Origin: Kaistia defluvii
GTDB lineage: Bacteria > Pseudomonadota > Alphaproteobacteria > Rhizobiales > Kaistiaceae
Assembly (NCBI RefSeq): GCF_040548815.1
Contig: NZ_JBEPSM010000001.1
Span: 2,604,001-2,668,000, forward strand
Direction: 5' to 3'
Length of the DNA stretch: 64,000 nt
Part shown: piece by piece, positions 51,907 to 60,358 of the stretch
Layout: every line of letters begins with the position of its first letter
Numbering within the stretch: the first letter of the stretch is position 1
Notes under the pieces: generated by a model
The model's database searches: none
What the model saw: only the letters and a program-made list of their open reading frames with translations
What the model was told of the DNA's origin: nothing
Program-made: the position numbers and the translations under genes

Positions 51907-52731
51907 CTAGCGGGGGTCGGCGAGCGAGCCGTAGAATTCGACGTGGTGCGGCGCTTCGCCAACCTTGAGGTCGGTGAGCACGCCGGCCAGCCGATCGGCC
52001 CATTCGGCGACGCCGGCGGGATCGGCGATCAGGTCCTGGCGGATCTCGACCAGCGCATGCGCGAGCCCGCGCCGGGTCGCGTGGCGGTAAAGCGTGTCGC
52101 CCTTCAGAGCCCCATGATAGGGCTCGTTGTCGCCGACGACGATGGCGGGATCGCGCGCGAGCCCCTCGATCAGCGGCCGGGCCAGCCGCGGGTCGGCATC
52201 CCACAGGATACCCGCATGCCAGGGACGCGGCTGGCCCTTCCAGAGCGGGGTGAAGCTGTGGATCGACAGGATCATCGGGATCCGCCCGGTTTCCATGCCG
52301 GCCTCGATCGTCCGGTTCACCGCATCGTCATAGGGCTGGTAGAAGCGCGCGATCCGGCGCTCGCGCTCCTCGCCGTCGATCCGCGCATTGCGCGGGATCA
52401 CGGCGCCGTCCGAGAGCCGCATGATCAGGGTCGGGTCGTCGAGGCCGCGATTGGGGTCGATCAGCAGCCGGGAAAAATGCGACAGCACGGCCGGCACGCC
52501 GAACCGCGCGGCCAGCGCCCGCGTCAACGCTTCCGCGCCGATGTCATAGGCAATGTGGCGCTCGAATTCGGAAGGCGGCAGGCCGAGCGAGTCATAGTCC
52601 GCCGGCACATGGCTGGAGGCATGGTCGCAGAGCAGGATCAATCCCGCGCCCGCATCCCCCGGGAGGATCTCGAAGACGGCATCGGCGGGCACGGCTTCGG
52701 CAGCCGGCATCGGATTTAAAGCATCGCGCAT
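51907..52731 (-). CDS. N-formylglutamate amidohydrolase family protein
   Basis: The family hydrolyses N-formylglutamate to glutamate and formate in histidine catabolism. The 274-residue protein has LILLCDHASSHVPADYDSLG, HFSRLLIDPNRGLDDPTLIM, ILSIHSFTPLWKGQPRPWHA and RGLAHALVEIRQDLIADPAG, the conserved metal-binding motifs. No hut genes lie nearby, so the substrate could be another N-acyl amino acid. The start at 52731 (MRDALNP) has no clear ribosome site; a later ATG at 52710 is possible. The gene is divergent from the EamA transporter with 40 bases between, so the promoters overlap. Confidence 0.9.
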   Translation of the reverse strand: MRDALNPMPAAEAVPADAVFEILPGDAGAGLILLCDHASSHVPADYDSLGLPPSEFERHIAYDIGAEALTRALAARFGVPAVLSHFSRLLIDPNRGLDDPTLIMRLSDGAVIPRNARIDGEERERRIARFYQPYDDAVNRTIEAGMETGRIPMILSIHSFTPLWKGQPRPWHAGILWDADPRLARPLIEGLARDPAIVVGDNEPYHGALKGDTLYRHATRRGLAHALVEIRQDLIADPAGVAEWADRLAGVLTDLKVGEAPHHVEFYGSLADPR

Positions 52732-52771
52732 GGTTAAATCATAGTGACCCGGCCGGACGGCTGCCATAGGA

Positions 52772-53707
52772 ATGTGCTGCCCTTCCCGCGAGATCGCCTT
52801 GCCCTCTGCTTCGCCAACCACGCCGCCCCCCGCCTCCGTCGCCGCCTTCGCGATTCCCGCCCTCATCCTGGGCGCGATGGCGATGGGCATTTCGCCGATC
52901 TTTGTCCGCCTGACGGATGTCGGCCCCTTCGCCAGCGCCTTCTGGCGCGTCGGGGGAGCGTTGCCGCTTCTGCTCGCCTGGGCGCTGTTCGAGGCGCGCC
53001 GGTCCGGCGCACCGCTGAGCTCGATCTGGCGGATCGACGGCGCGATCCTGGTGGCCGGGGGACTGTTCGCCGGCGACCTGCTGTTCTGGCATCTGGCGAT
53101 CCTGAAGACGAGCGTCGCCAACGCCACCTTCCTCGCCACCATGGCGCCGGTCTGGGTCGTGCTGGGCTCGGGCCTGCTGATCTGCGAAAAGGTCGGGCGC
53201 GGCGTCCTGGCCGGCCTCGCGCTCTGCCTGCTCGGCGCCACCTTCCTCATCGGCATGAGCTGGCGCATCCGCCCAGAGCATCTCGACGGCGACCTCTACG
53301 GCGTCATCACCTCCTTCTTCTTCGGCTGCTATTTCCTGGCGGTCCGGGTGGCGCGCCGCCGATCCTCGGCCGGGAAGATCACCTTCCTGTCGACGCTGAT
53401 CACAAGCGTCATCCTGCTCGCCGTGGCGCTGGCGACGGAGCCGCGCATCCTGCCCGATTCGATCGAGAGCGCCGCTTCGCTCGCAGGCCTTGCCTTCATC
53501 AGCCATGCCGGGGGGCAGGGCATGCTCGCTTTCGCGCTCGGCCATCTGCCTGCCGCTTTTTCAGCGCTGGTAATCTTCCTGGAAGCGGTCGCCGCGGCCT
53601 TGGCCGGCTGGCTGTTTCTCGGCGAGGCCGTCTCGATGGCGCAGGCCATCGGCGGCGCCCTCATCCTCGCCGGCATCTTCATCGCCCGACCGCAACGCGG
53701 CGGTTGA
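52772..53707 (+). CDS. EamA/DMT superfamily transporter
   Basis: The 311-residue protein has ten predicted membrane helices in two EamA repeats, for example AFAIPALILGAMAMGISPIF, LLLAWALFEARR, ILVAGGLFAGDLLFWHLAIL, GLALCLLGATFLIGMSW, LAGLAFISHAGGQGMLAFAL and AFSALVIFLEAVAAALAGWL. EamA proteins export or exchange small metabolites, often amino acids or purines. The first ATG at 52772 is used; the N-terminus before the first helix is about 20 residues. It is divergent from the N-formylglutamate amidohydrolase gene, so an amino-acid-related substrate would fit, though that is inference. Confidence 0.92.
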   Translation: MCCPSREIALPSASPTTPPPASVAAFAIPALILGAMAMGISPIFVRLTDVGPFASAFWRVGGALPLLLAWALFEARRSGAPLSSIWRIDGAILVAGGLFAGDLLFWHLAILKTSVANATFLATMAPVWVVLGSGLLICEKVGRGVLAGLALCLLGATFLIGMSWRIRPEHLDGDLYGVITSFFFGCYFLAVRVARRRSSAGKITFLSTLITSVILLAVALATEPRILPDSIESAASLAGLAFISHAGGQGMLAFALGHLPAAFSALVIFLEAVAAALAGWLFLGEAVSMAQAIGGALILAGIFIARPQRGG

Positions 53708-53906
53708 CGAAAAGGGTTTTAGCCATCATGCAGCCGCGTTTATTTTGATTATCAGAGAAATGCGATTCATCGGACTGAAATCGGCGGCAAGCCCGCAGCG
53801 GACGCGGCTTCTGGAGCCCGCCGCTTCGCCTATCCCAAGGTTGACAGCTGGAAAGCAGCAGCGCCATAAAGCAGCCTCCTGCCTCAACCGGTTCGCGACC
53901 TCATCG

Positions 53907-54368
53907 ATGCGATCATACGAGCTTCGACATTGGCCGCGCTCGGCCCTTCTCGCCTTCATTGTCGCTTTGGGAGCGTTGTTCCTGCAATCGGCGCCGGCGT
54001 CTGCCGATCTGCGCCTCTGCAACAAGACGCCCAGTCGTGTCGGCGTCGCCATCGGCTATAAGGACAAGAAAGTCTGGACGACCGAAGGCTGGTGGAACGT
54101 CCCCGTCAATAGCTGCGAGACGCTCGTCAGCGGCACGCTCGTGTCACGCTACTATTACGTCTATGCGGTCGACTACGACCACGGCGGCGAGTGGAGCGGC
54201 AAATACGTGATGTGCACGAAAGACAAAATGTTTACCATCGAAGGCACCGAAGATTGCGTGCCGCGTGGATTTAACCGTTCCGGCTTCTTCGAAGTCGATA
54301 CCGGCGAACAAACCAGCTGGACGATCCAGCTCAACGAACCTGCACAGCAAGGAGCGCAACGCAAATGA
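53907..54368 (+). CDS. DUF1036 exported protein
   Basis: The 153-residue precursor from ATG 53907 has a signal peptide (SALLAFIVALGALFLQSAPA) followed by the DUF1036 core: LRLCNKTPSRVGVAIGYKDK, VWTTEGWWNVPVNSCETLVS, YYYVYAVDYDHGGEWSGKYV and FTIEGTEDCVPRGF, with four conserved cysteines probably forming disulfides. An ATG at 53745 would add 54 residues in front of the signal and is unlikely. Its stop overlaps the pyruvate kinase start by 4 bases (ATGA), so the two are translationally coupled, a conserved pair in rhizobia with no known reason. Confidence 0.88.
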   Translation: MRSYELRHWPRSALLAFIVALGALFLQSAPASADLRLCNKTPSRVGVAIGYKDKKVWTTEGWWNVPVNSCETLVSGTLVSRYYYVYAVDYDHGGEWSGKYVMCTKDKMFTIEGTEDCVPRGFNRSGFFEVDTGEQTSWTIQLNEPAQQGAQRK

Positions 54369-55804
54369 GACGGTCGCGTAAGGTCAAGATTCTCGCGACC
54401 CTGGGTCCGGCTTCTTCCGACAAGAAGATGATCGAGGCCCTGTTCCGGGCCGGCGCCGATGTGTTCCGCATCAACATGAGCCACACGACGCATGAGAAGC
54501 TGAACGATCTCGTTCGCATCATCCGCGCCGTCGAAGCCGATGTCGGTCGCCCGATCGGCATCCTCGCCGACCTCCAGGGTCCGAAGCTGCGCCTTGGCGC
54601 CTTTGCGGACAAGTCGATCGACATCTCGGTCGGCCAGAATTTCACGCTCGACAGCGATCCGACCCCCGGCACGCAGGGTCGCGTCTTCCTGCCCCATCCC
54701 GAAATCCTGGAAGTGCTCGAACCCGGCCACCGTCTGCTGATCGACGACGGCAAGGTTCGCCTTCGCGTCATCTCGACCAATGGCAAGAGCGCGCTCACGA
54801 CCGTCGAAGTCGGTACCAAGCTCTCCGACCGCAAGGGCGTCAGCGTCCCGGATTCGACGATCAAGACGGGCGCGCTGACCGAGAAGGACCGCGCCGATCT
54901 CGACGCCGCCCTCGAGGCCAATGTCGACTGGATCGCGCTTTCCTTCGTGCAGCGTCCCGACGACGTCGCCGAAGTGCGCAAGATCGCCGCCGGCCGCGCC
55001 GGCATCATGTCGAAGATCGAGAAGCCGCAGGCCGTGCAGCGTCTGGCCGAGATCATCGAAATCTCCGATGCGCTGATGGTGGCGCGTGGCGATCTCGGCG
55101 TCGAGATGCCGCTGGAGCAGGTTCCGGGCATCCAGAAGCAGATCACCCGCGCCTGCCGCCGCGCCGGCAAGCCGGTCGTCGTCGCCACCCAGATGCTGGA
55201 ATCGATGATCACGGCGCCGGTCCCGACCCGCGCCGAGGTCTCCGACGTCGCCACCGCCGTCTATGAAGGCGCCGACGCCGTCATGCTGTCGGCCGAATCC
55301 GCCGCCGGCGCCTTCCCGATCGACGCCGTCGCGACGATGGACCGGATCGCCACCCAGGTGGAGCTCGATTCGAACCACAAGAACATCATGCACGCCCAGC
55401 GCACCGAGCCGGAGGCGACCGGCGCCGACGCGATCTCGGCCGCCGCGCGCCAGATCGCCGAGACGCTGAACCTCGCCGCGATCTGCTGCTACACCGCTTC
55501 GGGCTCGACCGGCCTGCGCGCCGCCCGCGAGCGTCCGCAGACCCCGATCATCGCCCTGTCGCCGATTGTCTCGACGGCCCGGCGCCTGTCGGTCGTGTGG
55601 GGCCTGCACTGCGTCGTCAGCGACGATGCCTACAATCTCGACGACATGGTGAACCGCGCCTGCTTCATCGCCAACCGCGAGGAATTCGCGAAGCCCGGCG
55701 ACCGGATCATCATCACGGCCGGCGTGCCGCTCCGCACGCCGGGCGCCACCAACATGCTGCGCATCGCCTATGTCGGCACCGGCGCGGAAGAGGGTCGCCG
55801 CTAG
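54365..55804 (+). CDS. pyk: Pyruvate kinase
   Basis: The enzyme makes pyruvate and ATP from phosphoenolpyruvate. The 479-residue protein has MRRSRKVKILATLGPASSD, the magnesium and substrate site in VFRINMSHTTHEKLNDLV, IGILADLQGPKLRLGAF, the active-site block IMSKIEKPQAVQRLAEIIEI with LMVARGDLGVEMP and ESMITAPVPTRAEVSDVATA VYEGADAVMLSAE, and the C-terminal allosteric domain. It overlaps the DUF1036 gene by 4 bases and is followed by a strong bidirectional terminator. Sequence and length are typical of alphaproteobacterial PykA. Confidence 0.98.
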   Translation: MRRSRKVKILATLGPASSDKKMIEALFRAGADVFRINMSHTTHEKLNDLVRIIRAVEADVGRPIGILADLQGPKLRLGAFADKSIDISVGQNFTLDSDPTPGTQGRVFLPHPEILEVLEPGHRLLIDDGKVRLRVISTNGKSALTTVEVGTKLSDRKGVSVPDSTIKTGALTEKDRADLDAALEANVDWIALSFVQRPDDVAEVRKIAAGRAGIMSKIEKPQAVQRLAEIIEISDALMVARGDLGVEMPLEQVPGIQKQITRACRRAGKPVVVATQMLESMITAPVPTRAEVSDVATAVYEGADAVMLSAESAAGAFPIDAVATMDRIATQVELDSNHKNIMHAQRTEPEATGADAISAAARQIAETLNLAAICCYTASGSTGLRAARERPQTPIIALSPIVSTARRLSVVWGLHCVVSDDAYNLDDMVNRACFIANREEFAKPGDRIIITAGVPLRTPGATNMLRIAYVGTGAEEGRR

Positions 55805-55884
55805 GCGGCTCTCCGGGCTGGTTACGGCCCATACCGGGTCCGCCCTACTAGGAACCTGCCCTTCCCTATCCGGCTTCGCCGCAG

Positions 55885-55930
55885 ACATAGAAAAAGCCGG
55901 CCTCCTCGCGGAGGTCGGCTTTTTCTATGT
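55885..55930. terminator. Strong bidirectional terminator between pyk and the TPR gene
   Basis: A 21-bp stem with a single G-T pair (55885-55905 with 55910-55930) has a TCGC loop, an A-rich left arm and a T-rich right arm. It serves the plus-strand pyk and the convergent minus-strand TPR gene. Confidence 0.93.
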
Positions 55931-55985
55931 GCGAATGCTCAGGCGAGCCGGAACTGTCGAAATCGTTCGGAGAGAGCGCCGGCCG

Positions 55986-56576
55986 CTAGATTTCTCGCCC
56001 GTCGATTTCGGGCTCCAGCTTCTTGATGGCGTCGCGGACCTGGTCGTCGAGATAGGGATCGATGGCGATCGCCTTCTGAAGGGCGATCAGCGCTTCCTTC
56101 TTGCGGTCGATCTCGTTCAGGATCATGCCCAGGCCCGCCAGGGCGCCGAAATGGCGGGGCTCCAGCGCCAGCACCTTTTCCAGGTCCGAGAGCGCCTTGC
56201 CATATTCATCCTGCAGGAAGAACAGCGTCGCGCGCCGGTTCCAACCCTCGATATAATCGGGCCGCAGCGTGGTGACGGCATCCAGATAATCGAAGGCGCG
56301 GGGGAAGTTCTTGGCCGAGATCGCCTCGGTCGCCCACAGCATCAGCAGGTCGACCGTGTCGCTGCCGGAATTGCGCCAACGGCGCTGCAGTTCCGCCTCG
56401 ACGGCAGCACCGGCTGCCTCGTCGCCCGGCTTGGCGAGCGAGGTGAAAAGCTGGTCGATGCTCTGGCTCGCCAAACCATTACTCTTGTCCGCCGAATCGG
56501 CAGCACCAGGCGGTGCGGCAAGAGCCACCGACGAGAGAGCGGTCAACGCGACGATAGAAATGACAAATGCCCGCAT
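55986..56576 (-). CDS. Exported TPR protein
   Basis: The 196-residue protein begins with a signal peptide (MRAFVISIVALTALSSVALA) and a linker, then several TPR-like helices: SIDQLFTSLAKPGDEAAGAA, DLLMLWATEAISAKNFPRAF, YIEGWNRRATLFFLQDEYGK, ALSDLEKVLALEPRHFGALA and KEALIALQKAIAIDPYLDDQ. This is a widespread periplasmic TPR protein of rhizobia without assigned function. It ends shortly before the strong terminator shared with pyk. The gene upstream on the same strand is the small ribosomal protein L36, 73 bases away. Confidence 0.88.
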   Translation of the reverse strand: MRAFVISIVALTALSSVALAAPPGAADSADKSNGLASQSIDQLFTSLAKPGDEAAGAAVEAELQRRWRNSGSDTVDLLMLWATEAISAKNFPRAFDYLDAVTTLRPDYIEGWNRRATLFFLQDEYGKALSDLEKVLALEPRHFGALAGLGMILNEIDRKKEALIALQKAIAIDPYLDDQVRDAIKKLEPEIDGREI

Positions 56577-56649
56577 GATGGCAATTTAAGCCGTCATGCG
56601 GGCATCGTCAAAATCTAATCCGGATGGCACGCCGTGGCGCGCCCGCCAA

Positions 56650-56775
56650 TTAGCCCTGACGGGCTTTGTAGCGCGGATTGACCTTATTGATGATGAATAC
56701 ACGGCCCTTCCGGCGCACGAGCCGGTTGGCGCGGTGACGCCCGAGAAGGGACTTGAGCGAGTTCTTGATCTTCAT
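56650..56775 (-). CDS. rpmJ: 50S ribosomal protein L36, long (YkgO-like) form
   Basis: The 41-residue protein starts [20 protein letters not shown] and continues [20 protein letters not shown] with a final G. It lacks the C-x2-C, C, H zinc ligands of the short L36, so it is the zinc-free type with the NPRYKARQG ending, seen across alphaproteobacteria. The ATG at 56775 gives exactly the family length. It lies upstream of the TPR gene on the minus strand. Together with the cysteine-free L31 at 28392, it indicates that zinc-independent ribosomal proteins are the default here. Confidence 0.94.
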   Translation of the reverse strand: MKIKNSLKSLLGRHRANRLVRRKGRVFIINKVNPRYKARQG

Positions 56776-56994
56776 GGCGCGACGCTCGCGAAAGGGTTCT
56801 GGGAACGACACGAGCGCCGGGGCGCCCGCTCGAAAATTCGGCCGGACCATAGGCAGCGCGGCTATGGCTTGTCAACACGAACGGGCCAGAATCCGGTGAT
56901 TCCGAGCTGCGACGTAACGTTATGCGGCAAAGTTCGGAACGATTGCCCCGCTGGACAGTTTCTTACGCGGACGGGGTTAAGCGGAGTGAGTGAG

Positions 56995-57192
56995 ATGCCT
57001 AATAAAGATCAACGCACCGGATCTGGCAATTTTGCGAACGACCCGAAACGAGCCTCCGAAATGGGCAAGAAGGGCGCAGAGCAGTCCGGACAGCGCCAGC
57101 AGGGCCAGACCTCTGAGAAGGGCCCGCAGCAGGGTTCGCATGGATCCCAGAACAAGGATCACGATTCCTCGCACAAGGGCGGCCAGCGCTGA
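56995..57192 (+). CDS. KGG-motif small hydrophilic stress-type protein
   Basis: The 65-residue protein reads MPNKDQRTGSGNFANDPKRA, SEMGKKGAEQSGQRQQGQTS, then EKGPQQGSHGSQNKDHDSSH ending KGGQR. The motif GNFANDPKRASEMGKKGGxxS is the repeat unit of the KGG/GsiB-type stress proteins, here in a single copy followed by a Gln/Ser/His-rich tail. It is disordered and hydrophilic, without cysteines, as in desiccation or general stress proteins. The ATG at 56995 is preceded by GGAGTGAGTG. It is followed by a strong terminator. Function is by family resemblance only. Confidence 0.8.
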   Translation: MPNKDQRTGSGNFANDPKRASEMGKKGAEQSGQRQQGQTSEKGPQQGSHGSQNKDHDSSHKGGQR

Positions 57193-57234
57193 CGGCGCCC
57201 AAGGATCGACCCCTCTCAATCGATCCTCCCGATC

Positions 57235-57265
57235 GACCCGCCCCTCCCCGGGCGGGTCTTTTTTT
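57235..57265 (+). terminator. Rho-independent terminator after the KGG gene
   Basis: GACCCGCCC (57235-57243) pairs with GGGCGGGTC (57250-57258) and is followed by a run of seven T. It lies between the KGG gene (plus) and the lrp-type gene (minus). Confidence 0.92.
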
Positions 57266-57326
57266 GCCAGACGCCTCACCGAGCTGTGCGCCCAGGGTCC
57301 ATCGAGGATCGGCATACGCTCCTTGG

Positions 57327-57782
57327 TCAGCCCGGCCGGCGCGACGACAGCACGTTGCGGATCGCGAAGCTCGAGTGGATGCGGGCGACCCCCGGCAGAG
57401 CGGACAGGATCTCCTTATGCACCCGCTCGAAATTGGCAGCCCCGTCCACCTCGACCCGGAGGAAATAATCGGAGCCGCCGGTCATCAGGAAGCACTCGCG
57501 GATCTCGGGATATTTCCGCACCGCCGCCTCGAAGCGGTTCAGATATTCCTCCGTCTGCCGGTCGAGCGTGATCTGCACGATGACGGCGATCCCCTCCTCC
57601 GCCCCGGTCCCGACCAGCGCCGTATAGCCCCGGATGATTCCGGTCTGCTCCAATATGTTGACCCGCCGCAGGCAGGCGGAAGGCGACAGCCCCACGGCTT
57701 CCGCGAGCTTGGCGTTGCTGATCCGGGCATTGAGGCGCAGCAGCCGGATAATGTTGCGGTCGATGGCGTCGAGACCGGACAT
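57327..57782 (-). CDS. Lrp/AsnC family regulator of D-alanine catabolism
   Basis: The 151-residue protein has an N-terminal winged helix (LDAIDRNIIRLLRLNARISN, LAEAVGLSPSACLRRVNILE) and a C-terminal RAM domain (GIAVIVQITLDRQTEEYLNR, ECFLMTGGSDYFLRVEVDGA) that binds an amino-acid effector. It is divergent from alr-dadA, with 127 bases between starts, so it is almost certainly their local regulator, by analogy with DadR/Lrp of other proteobacteria, which respond to alanine. The symmetric GATCTTTAAGATC element in the gap is a candidate operator. Confidence 0.92.
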   Translation of the reverse strand: MSGLDAIDRNIIRLLRLNARISNAKLAEAVGLSPSACLRRVNILEQTGIIRGYTALVGTGAEEGIAVIVQITLDRQTEEYLNRFEAAVRKYPEIRECFLMTGGSDYFLRVEVDGAANFERVHKEILSALPGVARIHSSFAIRNVLSSRRPG

Positions 57783-57810
57783 GCAGTTTCTTTCAATCCA
57801 TCGCAGAAAC

Positions 57811-57823
57811 GATCTTTAAGATC
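57811..57823. promoter_or_regulatory. Candidate Lrp operator in the lrp-alr gap
   Basis: GATCTT-T-AAGATC is a perfect 6-base inverted repeat with a one-base spacer, in an AT-rich patch of the otherwise GC-rich divergent promoter region. Lrp-type regulators bind such near-palindromic AT-rich sites. Confidence 0.5.
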
Positions 57824-57909
57824 TCTTCTATCGCACAAAGACGCACTCTTCGATCGGAAGTTCGCAGGATGAAGCAATATGCTGATCCGAGGCGGAGGGG
57901 TGGGCAGCG

Positions 57910-59076
57910 ATGAACGAGACCGTGAGGCTGACAATGGCGAGCGGCGTGGATGAGACGTCCGCCTGCGGGCGGCTGACCATCGACCTCGCCGCGCTGGTCG
58001 AAAACTATCGCAGGCTCAGCCGGAGGGCGGCGCCGACGCCGGTCGCGGCCGTCGTCAAGGCCGACGCCTACGGCCTCGGCGCGGCGGAGGTCGTGCCGGT
58101 GCTGCATTCGGCAGGGTGCCGCGACTTCTTTGTCGCCCATTTCATCGAGGCGGTGCGGCTGAAGCCTTTCCTGCCAGGTGACGCCAGGCTTTATGTCCTG
58201 AACGGGCTGATGCCGGGAAGCGAAGGTGCCTGTGCCGATCTCGGCGCCATTCCCGTGCTGAATTCGCTCGATCAGGCAAAGGCCTGGTCGGCGCTGGCCT
58301 TGGCACGCGGCATCGAGCTGGAGGCGGCGCTGCAGGTCGATACGGGCATGGCCCGGCTGGGCCTCTCCCTGCCGGAGTTGCAGGCGCTGGCGACTGACCC
58401 AGCCGGGTTGGCCGGCATCCGCCTGACCCTGATCATGAGTCATCTCGCCTGCGCCGATCAGCCCGACCACGCCGCGAGCCCGAGCCAGCTTGCCGGGATG
58501 CGAACCGCCAGCGCGCTCTTCCCCGGCATTCCCGTCTCCTTCGCCAATTCCGGCGGCGTGTTTTTGGGTCCGGAATATCGCGGCGATCTCGCCCGTCCCG
58601 GCGTGGCGCTCTATGGCGCAGCCCCAACCGTGGCCGAGGAAAACCCGATGCACCCGGTCGTCCGGCTCGACGTGCGCGTCATCCAGACTCGCACCGTCCC
58701 GGCCGGCACGGCGGTGGGCTATGGCGGCGCCTATCTCACCCCGCGCGAAACCCGCATCGCCACGCTCGCCGCCGGCTATGCCGACGGCCTGCCGCGCTCG
58801 CTTAGCAATCGCGGTGCTGCGTGGTTCGAGGGAACGCGACTGCCGATTATCGGCCGGATCTCGATGGACAGCCTCATGGTCGATGTCACGGCGCTTGCCG
58901 AAGACGCCCTCGCGCCCGGCACGCTGGTCGAGATGATCGGACCCAACCAGACGCTAGAAGCGGTCGCGGCCGACGCCGACACTATTTCCTACGAGATCCT
59001 GACCCGTCTCGGTCAGCGCTACCATCGGCACTACGCATATCCGTCAAGCCGCGAAGGCGGACAGGGGCAGTCATGA
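57910..59076 (+). CDS. alr: Catabolic alanine racemase
   Basis: The pyridoxal-phosphate enzyme interconverts L- and D-alanine. The 388-residue protein has the cofactor lysine in [36 protein letters not shown], the arginine/serine stretch [21 protein letters not shown] with VALYGAAPT, the C-terminal active-site region [20 protein letters not shown] and [13 protein letters not shown]. It overlaps dadA by 4 bases (ATGA), so it is the racemase of the D-alanine catabolic unit (often called dadX) rather than the housekeeping enzyme. It is divergent from the Lrp regulator. A gene symbol of dadX would be equally apt. Confidence 0.95.
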   Translation: MNETVRLTMASGVDETSACGRLTIDLAALVENYRRLSRRAAPTPVAAVVKADAYGLGAAEVVPVLHSAGCRDFFVAHFIEAVRLKPFLPGDARLYVLNGLMPGSEGACADLGAIPVLNSLDQAKAWSALALARGIELEAALQVDTGMARLGLSLPELQALATDPAGLAGIRLTLIMSHLACADQPDHAASPSQLAGMRTASALFPGIPVSFANSGGVFLGPEYRGDLARPGVALYGAAPTVAEENPMHPVVRLDVRVIQTRTVPAGTAVGYGGAYLTPRETRIATLAAGYADGLPRSLSNRGAAWFEGTRLPIIGRISMDSLMVDVTALAEDALAPGTLVEMIGPNQTLEAVAADADTISYEILTRLGQRYHRHYAYPSSREGGQGQS

Positions 59077-60341
59077 AGATCACCATTCTCGGGGCCGGCG
59101 TCATCGGTGTGACCTCAGCCTATTATCTGGCCAAAGCGGGGCACGAGGTGACGGTCATCGACCGGCAGCCTGGCCCGGCGCTGGAGACCAGCTTCGCCAA
59201 TGCCGGCGAGATCTCGCCCGGCTATTCCTCGCCCTGGGCCGCCCCCGGCATCCCGCAGAAGGCGATGAAGTGGGTGTTCATGAAATATGCCCCGCTCATC
59301 ATCCAGCCGATGCTGGATGCGGATACCTGGCGCTGGGTGATCGCGATGCTCGGCAACTGCACCTCGGCCCGTTACGCCGTCAACAAGAGCCGCATGGTCC
59401 GGCTGGCGGAATATTCCCGCGATTGCCTGATCGCGCTGCGCGAGGAAACCGGCATCGAATATGACGGCCGCGCGAAGGGCACACTGCAATTGTTCCGGAC
59501 GCAGAAGCAGCTCGACGGCATCGGCAAGGATATCGCCGTGCTGAAGAGCGACGGCGTGCCGTTCTCGGTGCTCGACCCGGCCGGCTGCATCGCGGCGGAG
59601 CCCGGCCTCGCCCATGTGCGCGAGAAGATCGTCGGCGGGCTGCAGCTTCCCCATGACGAGACGGGCGACTGCTTCAAGTTCACCAACGAACTGGCCAAGC
59701 GCGCGGAGGCCCTGGGCGTCACCTTCCAGTATGGCGTCGACATCCTCGGCATCCGCACCGAAGGCAAGCGCATCGTCGCCGTGAAGACGACGCGCGGCGA
59801 GATCACCGCCGATCGCTTCGTCGCCGCCATGGGCAGCTTCACGCCGCAGTTGCTGAAGCCGCTCGGGCTGCGCGTGCCGGTCTATCCGGTCAAGGGCTAC
59901 TCGATCACCGTCCCGATCGTCGACGAAAGCCGCGCCCCCGTTTCCACCGTCATGGACGAGACCTACAAGATTGCCATCACCCGTCTCGGCGACCGGATCC
60001 GGGTCGGCGGCATGGCGGAGATCGCCGGCTTCAACCGCGACCTGCCGCCATCGCGCAAGGCGACGCTGGTCTATTCGGTGGAAGATCTGTTCGGCGGGGC
60101 CGGCGACCAGTCGCAGGCCAGCTACTGGACAGGCCTCCGCCCCATGACCCCGGACGGCACGCCGGTGATCGGCGCGACGGAGTACAGCAATCTCTACCTC
60201 AACACCGGCCATGGCACGCTGGGCTGGACCATGGCCTGCGGGTCGGGAAAGCTCCTCGCGGACCTGATCGACGGCAAGAAGCCGGATATCCAGTCCGACG
60301 ATCTCAGCCTGGCGCGCTATGGCAGCCGGATGGCGGCCTGA
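59073..60341 (+). CDS. dadA: D-amino acid dehydrogenase, small subunit type
   Basis: DadA is the membrane-associated FAD enzyme that oxidises D-alanine to pyruvate and ammonia. The 422-residue protein begins with the FAD-binding [41 protein letters not shown] and [20 protein letters not shown], then [16 protein letters not shown] and the C-terminal [20 protein letters not shown] and [20 protein letters not shown]. The ATG overlaps the alr stop by 4 bases. It ends 17 bases before the convergent sugar-permease gene, with no terminator visible in the gap, so read-through antisense transcription is possible. Confidence 0.97.
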   Translation: MKITILGAGVIGVTSAYYLAKAGHEVTVIDRQPGPALETSFANAGEISPGYSSPWAAPGIPQKAMKWVFMKYAPLIIQPMLDADTWRWVIAMLGNCTSARYAVNKSRMVRLAEYSRDCLIALREETGIEYDGRAKGTLQLFRTQKQLDGIGKDIAVLKSDGVPFSVLDPAGCIAAEPGLAHVREKIVGGLQLPHDETGDCFKFTNELAKRAEALGVTFQYGVDILGIRTEGKRIVAVKTTRGEITADRFVAAMGSFTPQLLKPLGLRVPVYPVKGYSITVPIVDESRAPVSTVMDETYKIAITRLGDRIRVGGMAEIAGFNRDLPPSRKATLVYSVEDLFGGAGDQSQASYWTGLRPMTPDGTPVIGATEYSNLYLNTGHGTLGWTMACGSGKLLADLIDGKKPDIQSDDLSLARYGSRMAA

Positions 60342-60358
60342 GACGGGGCGGCGCGCGC

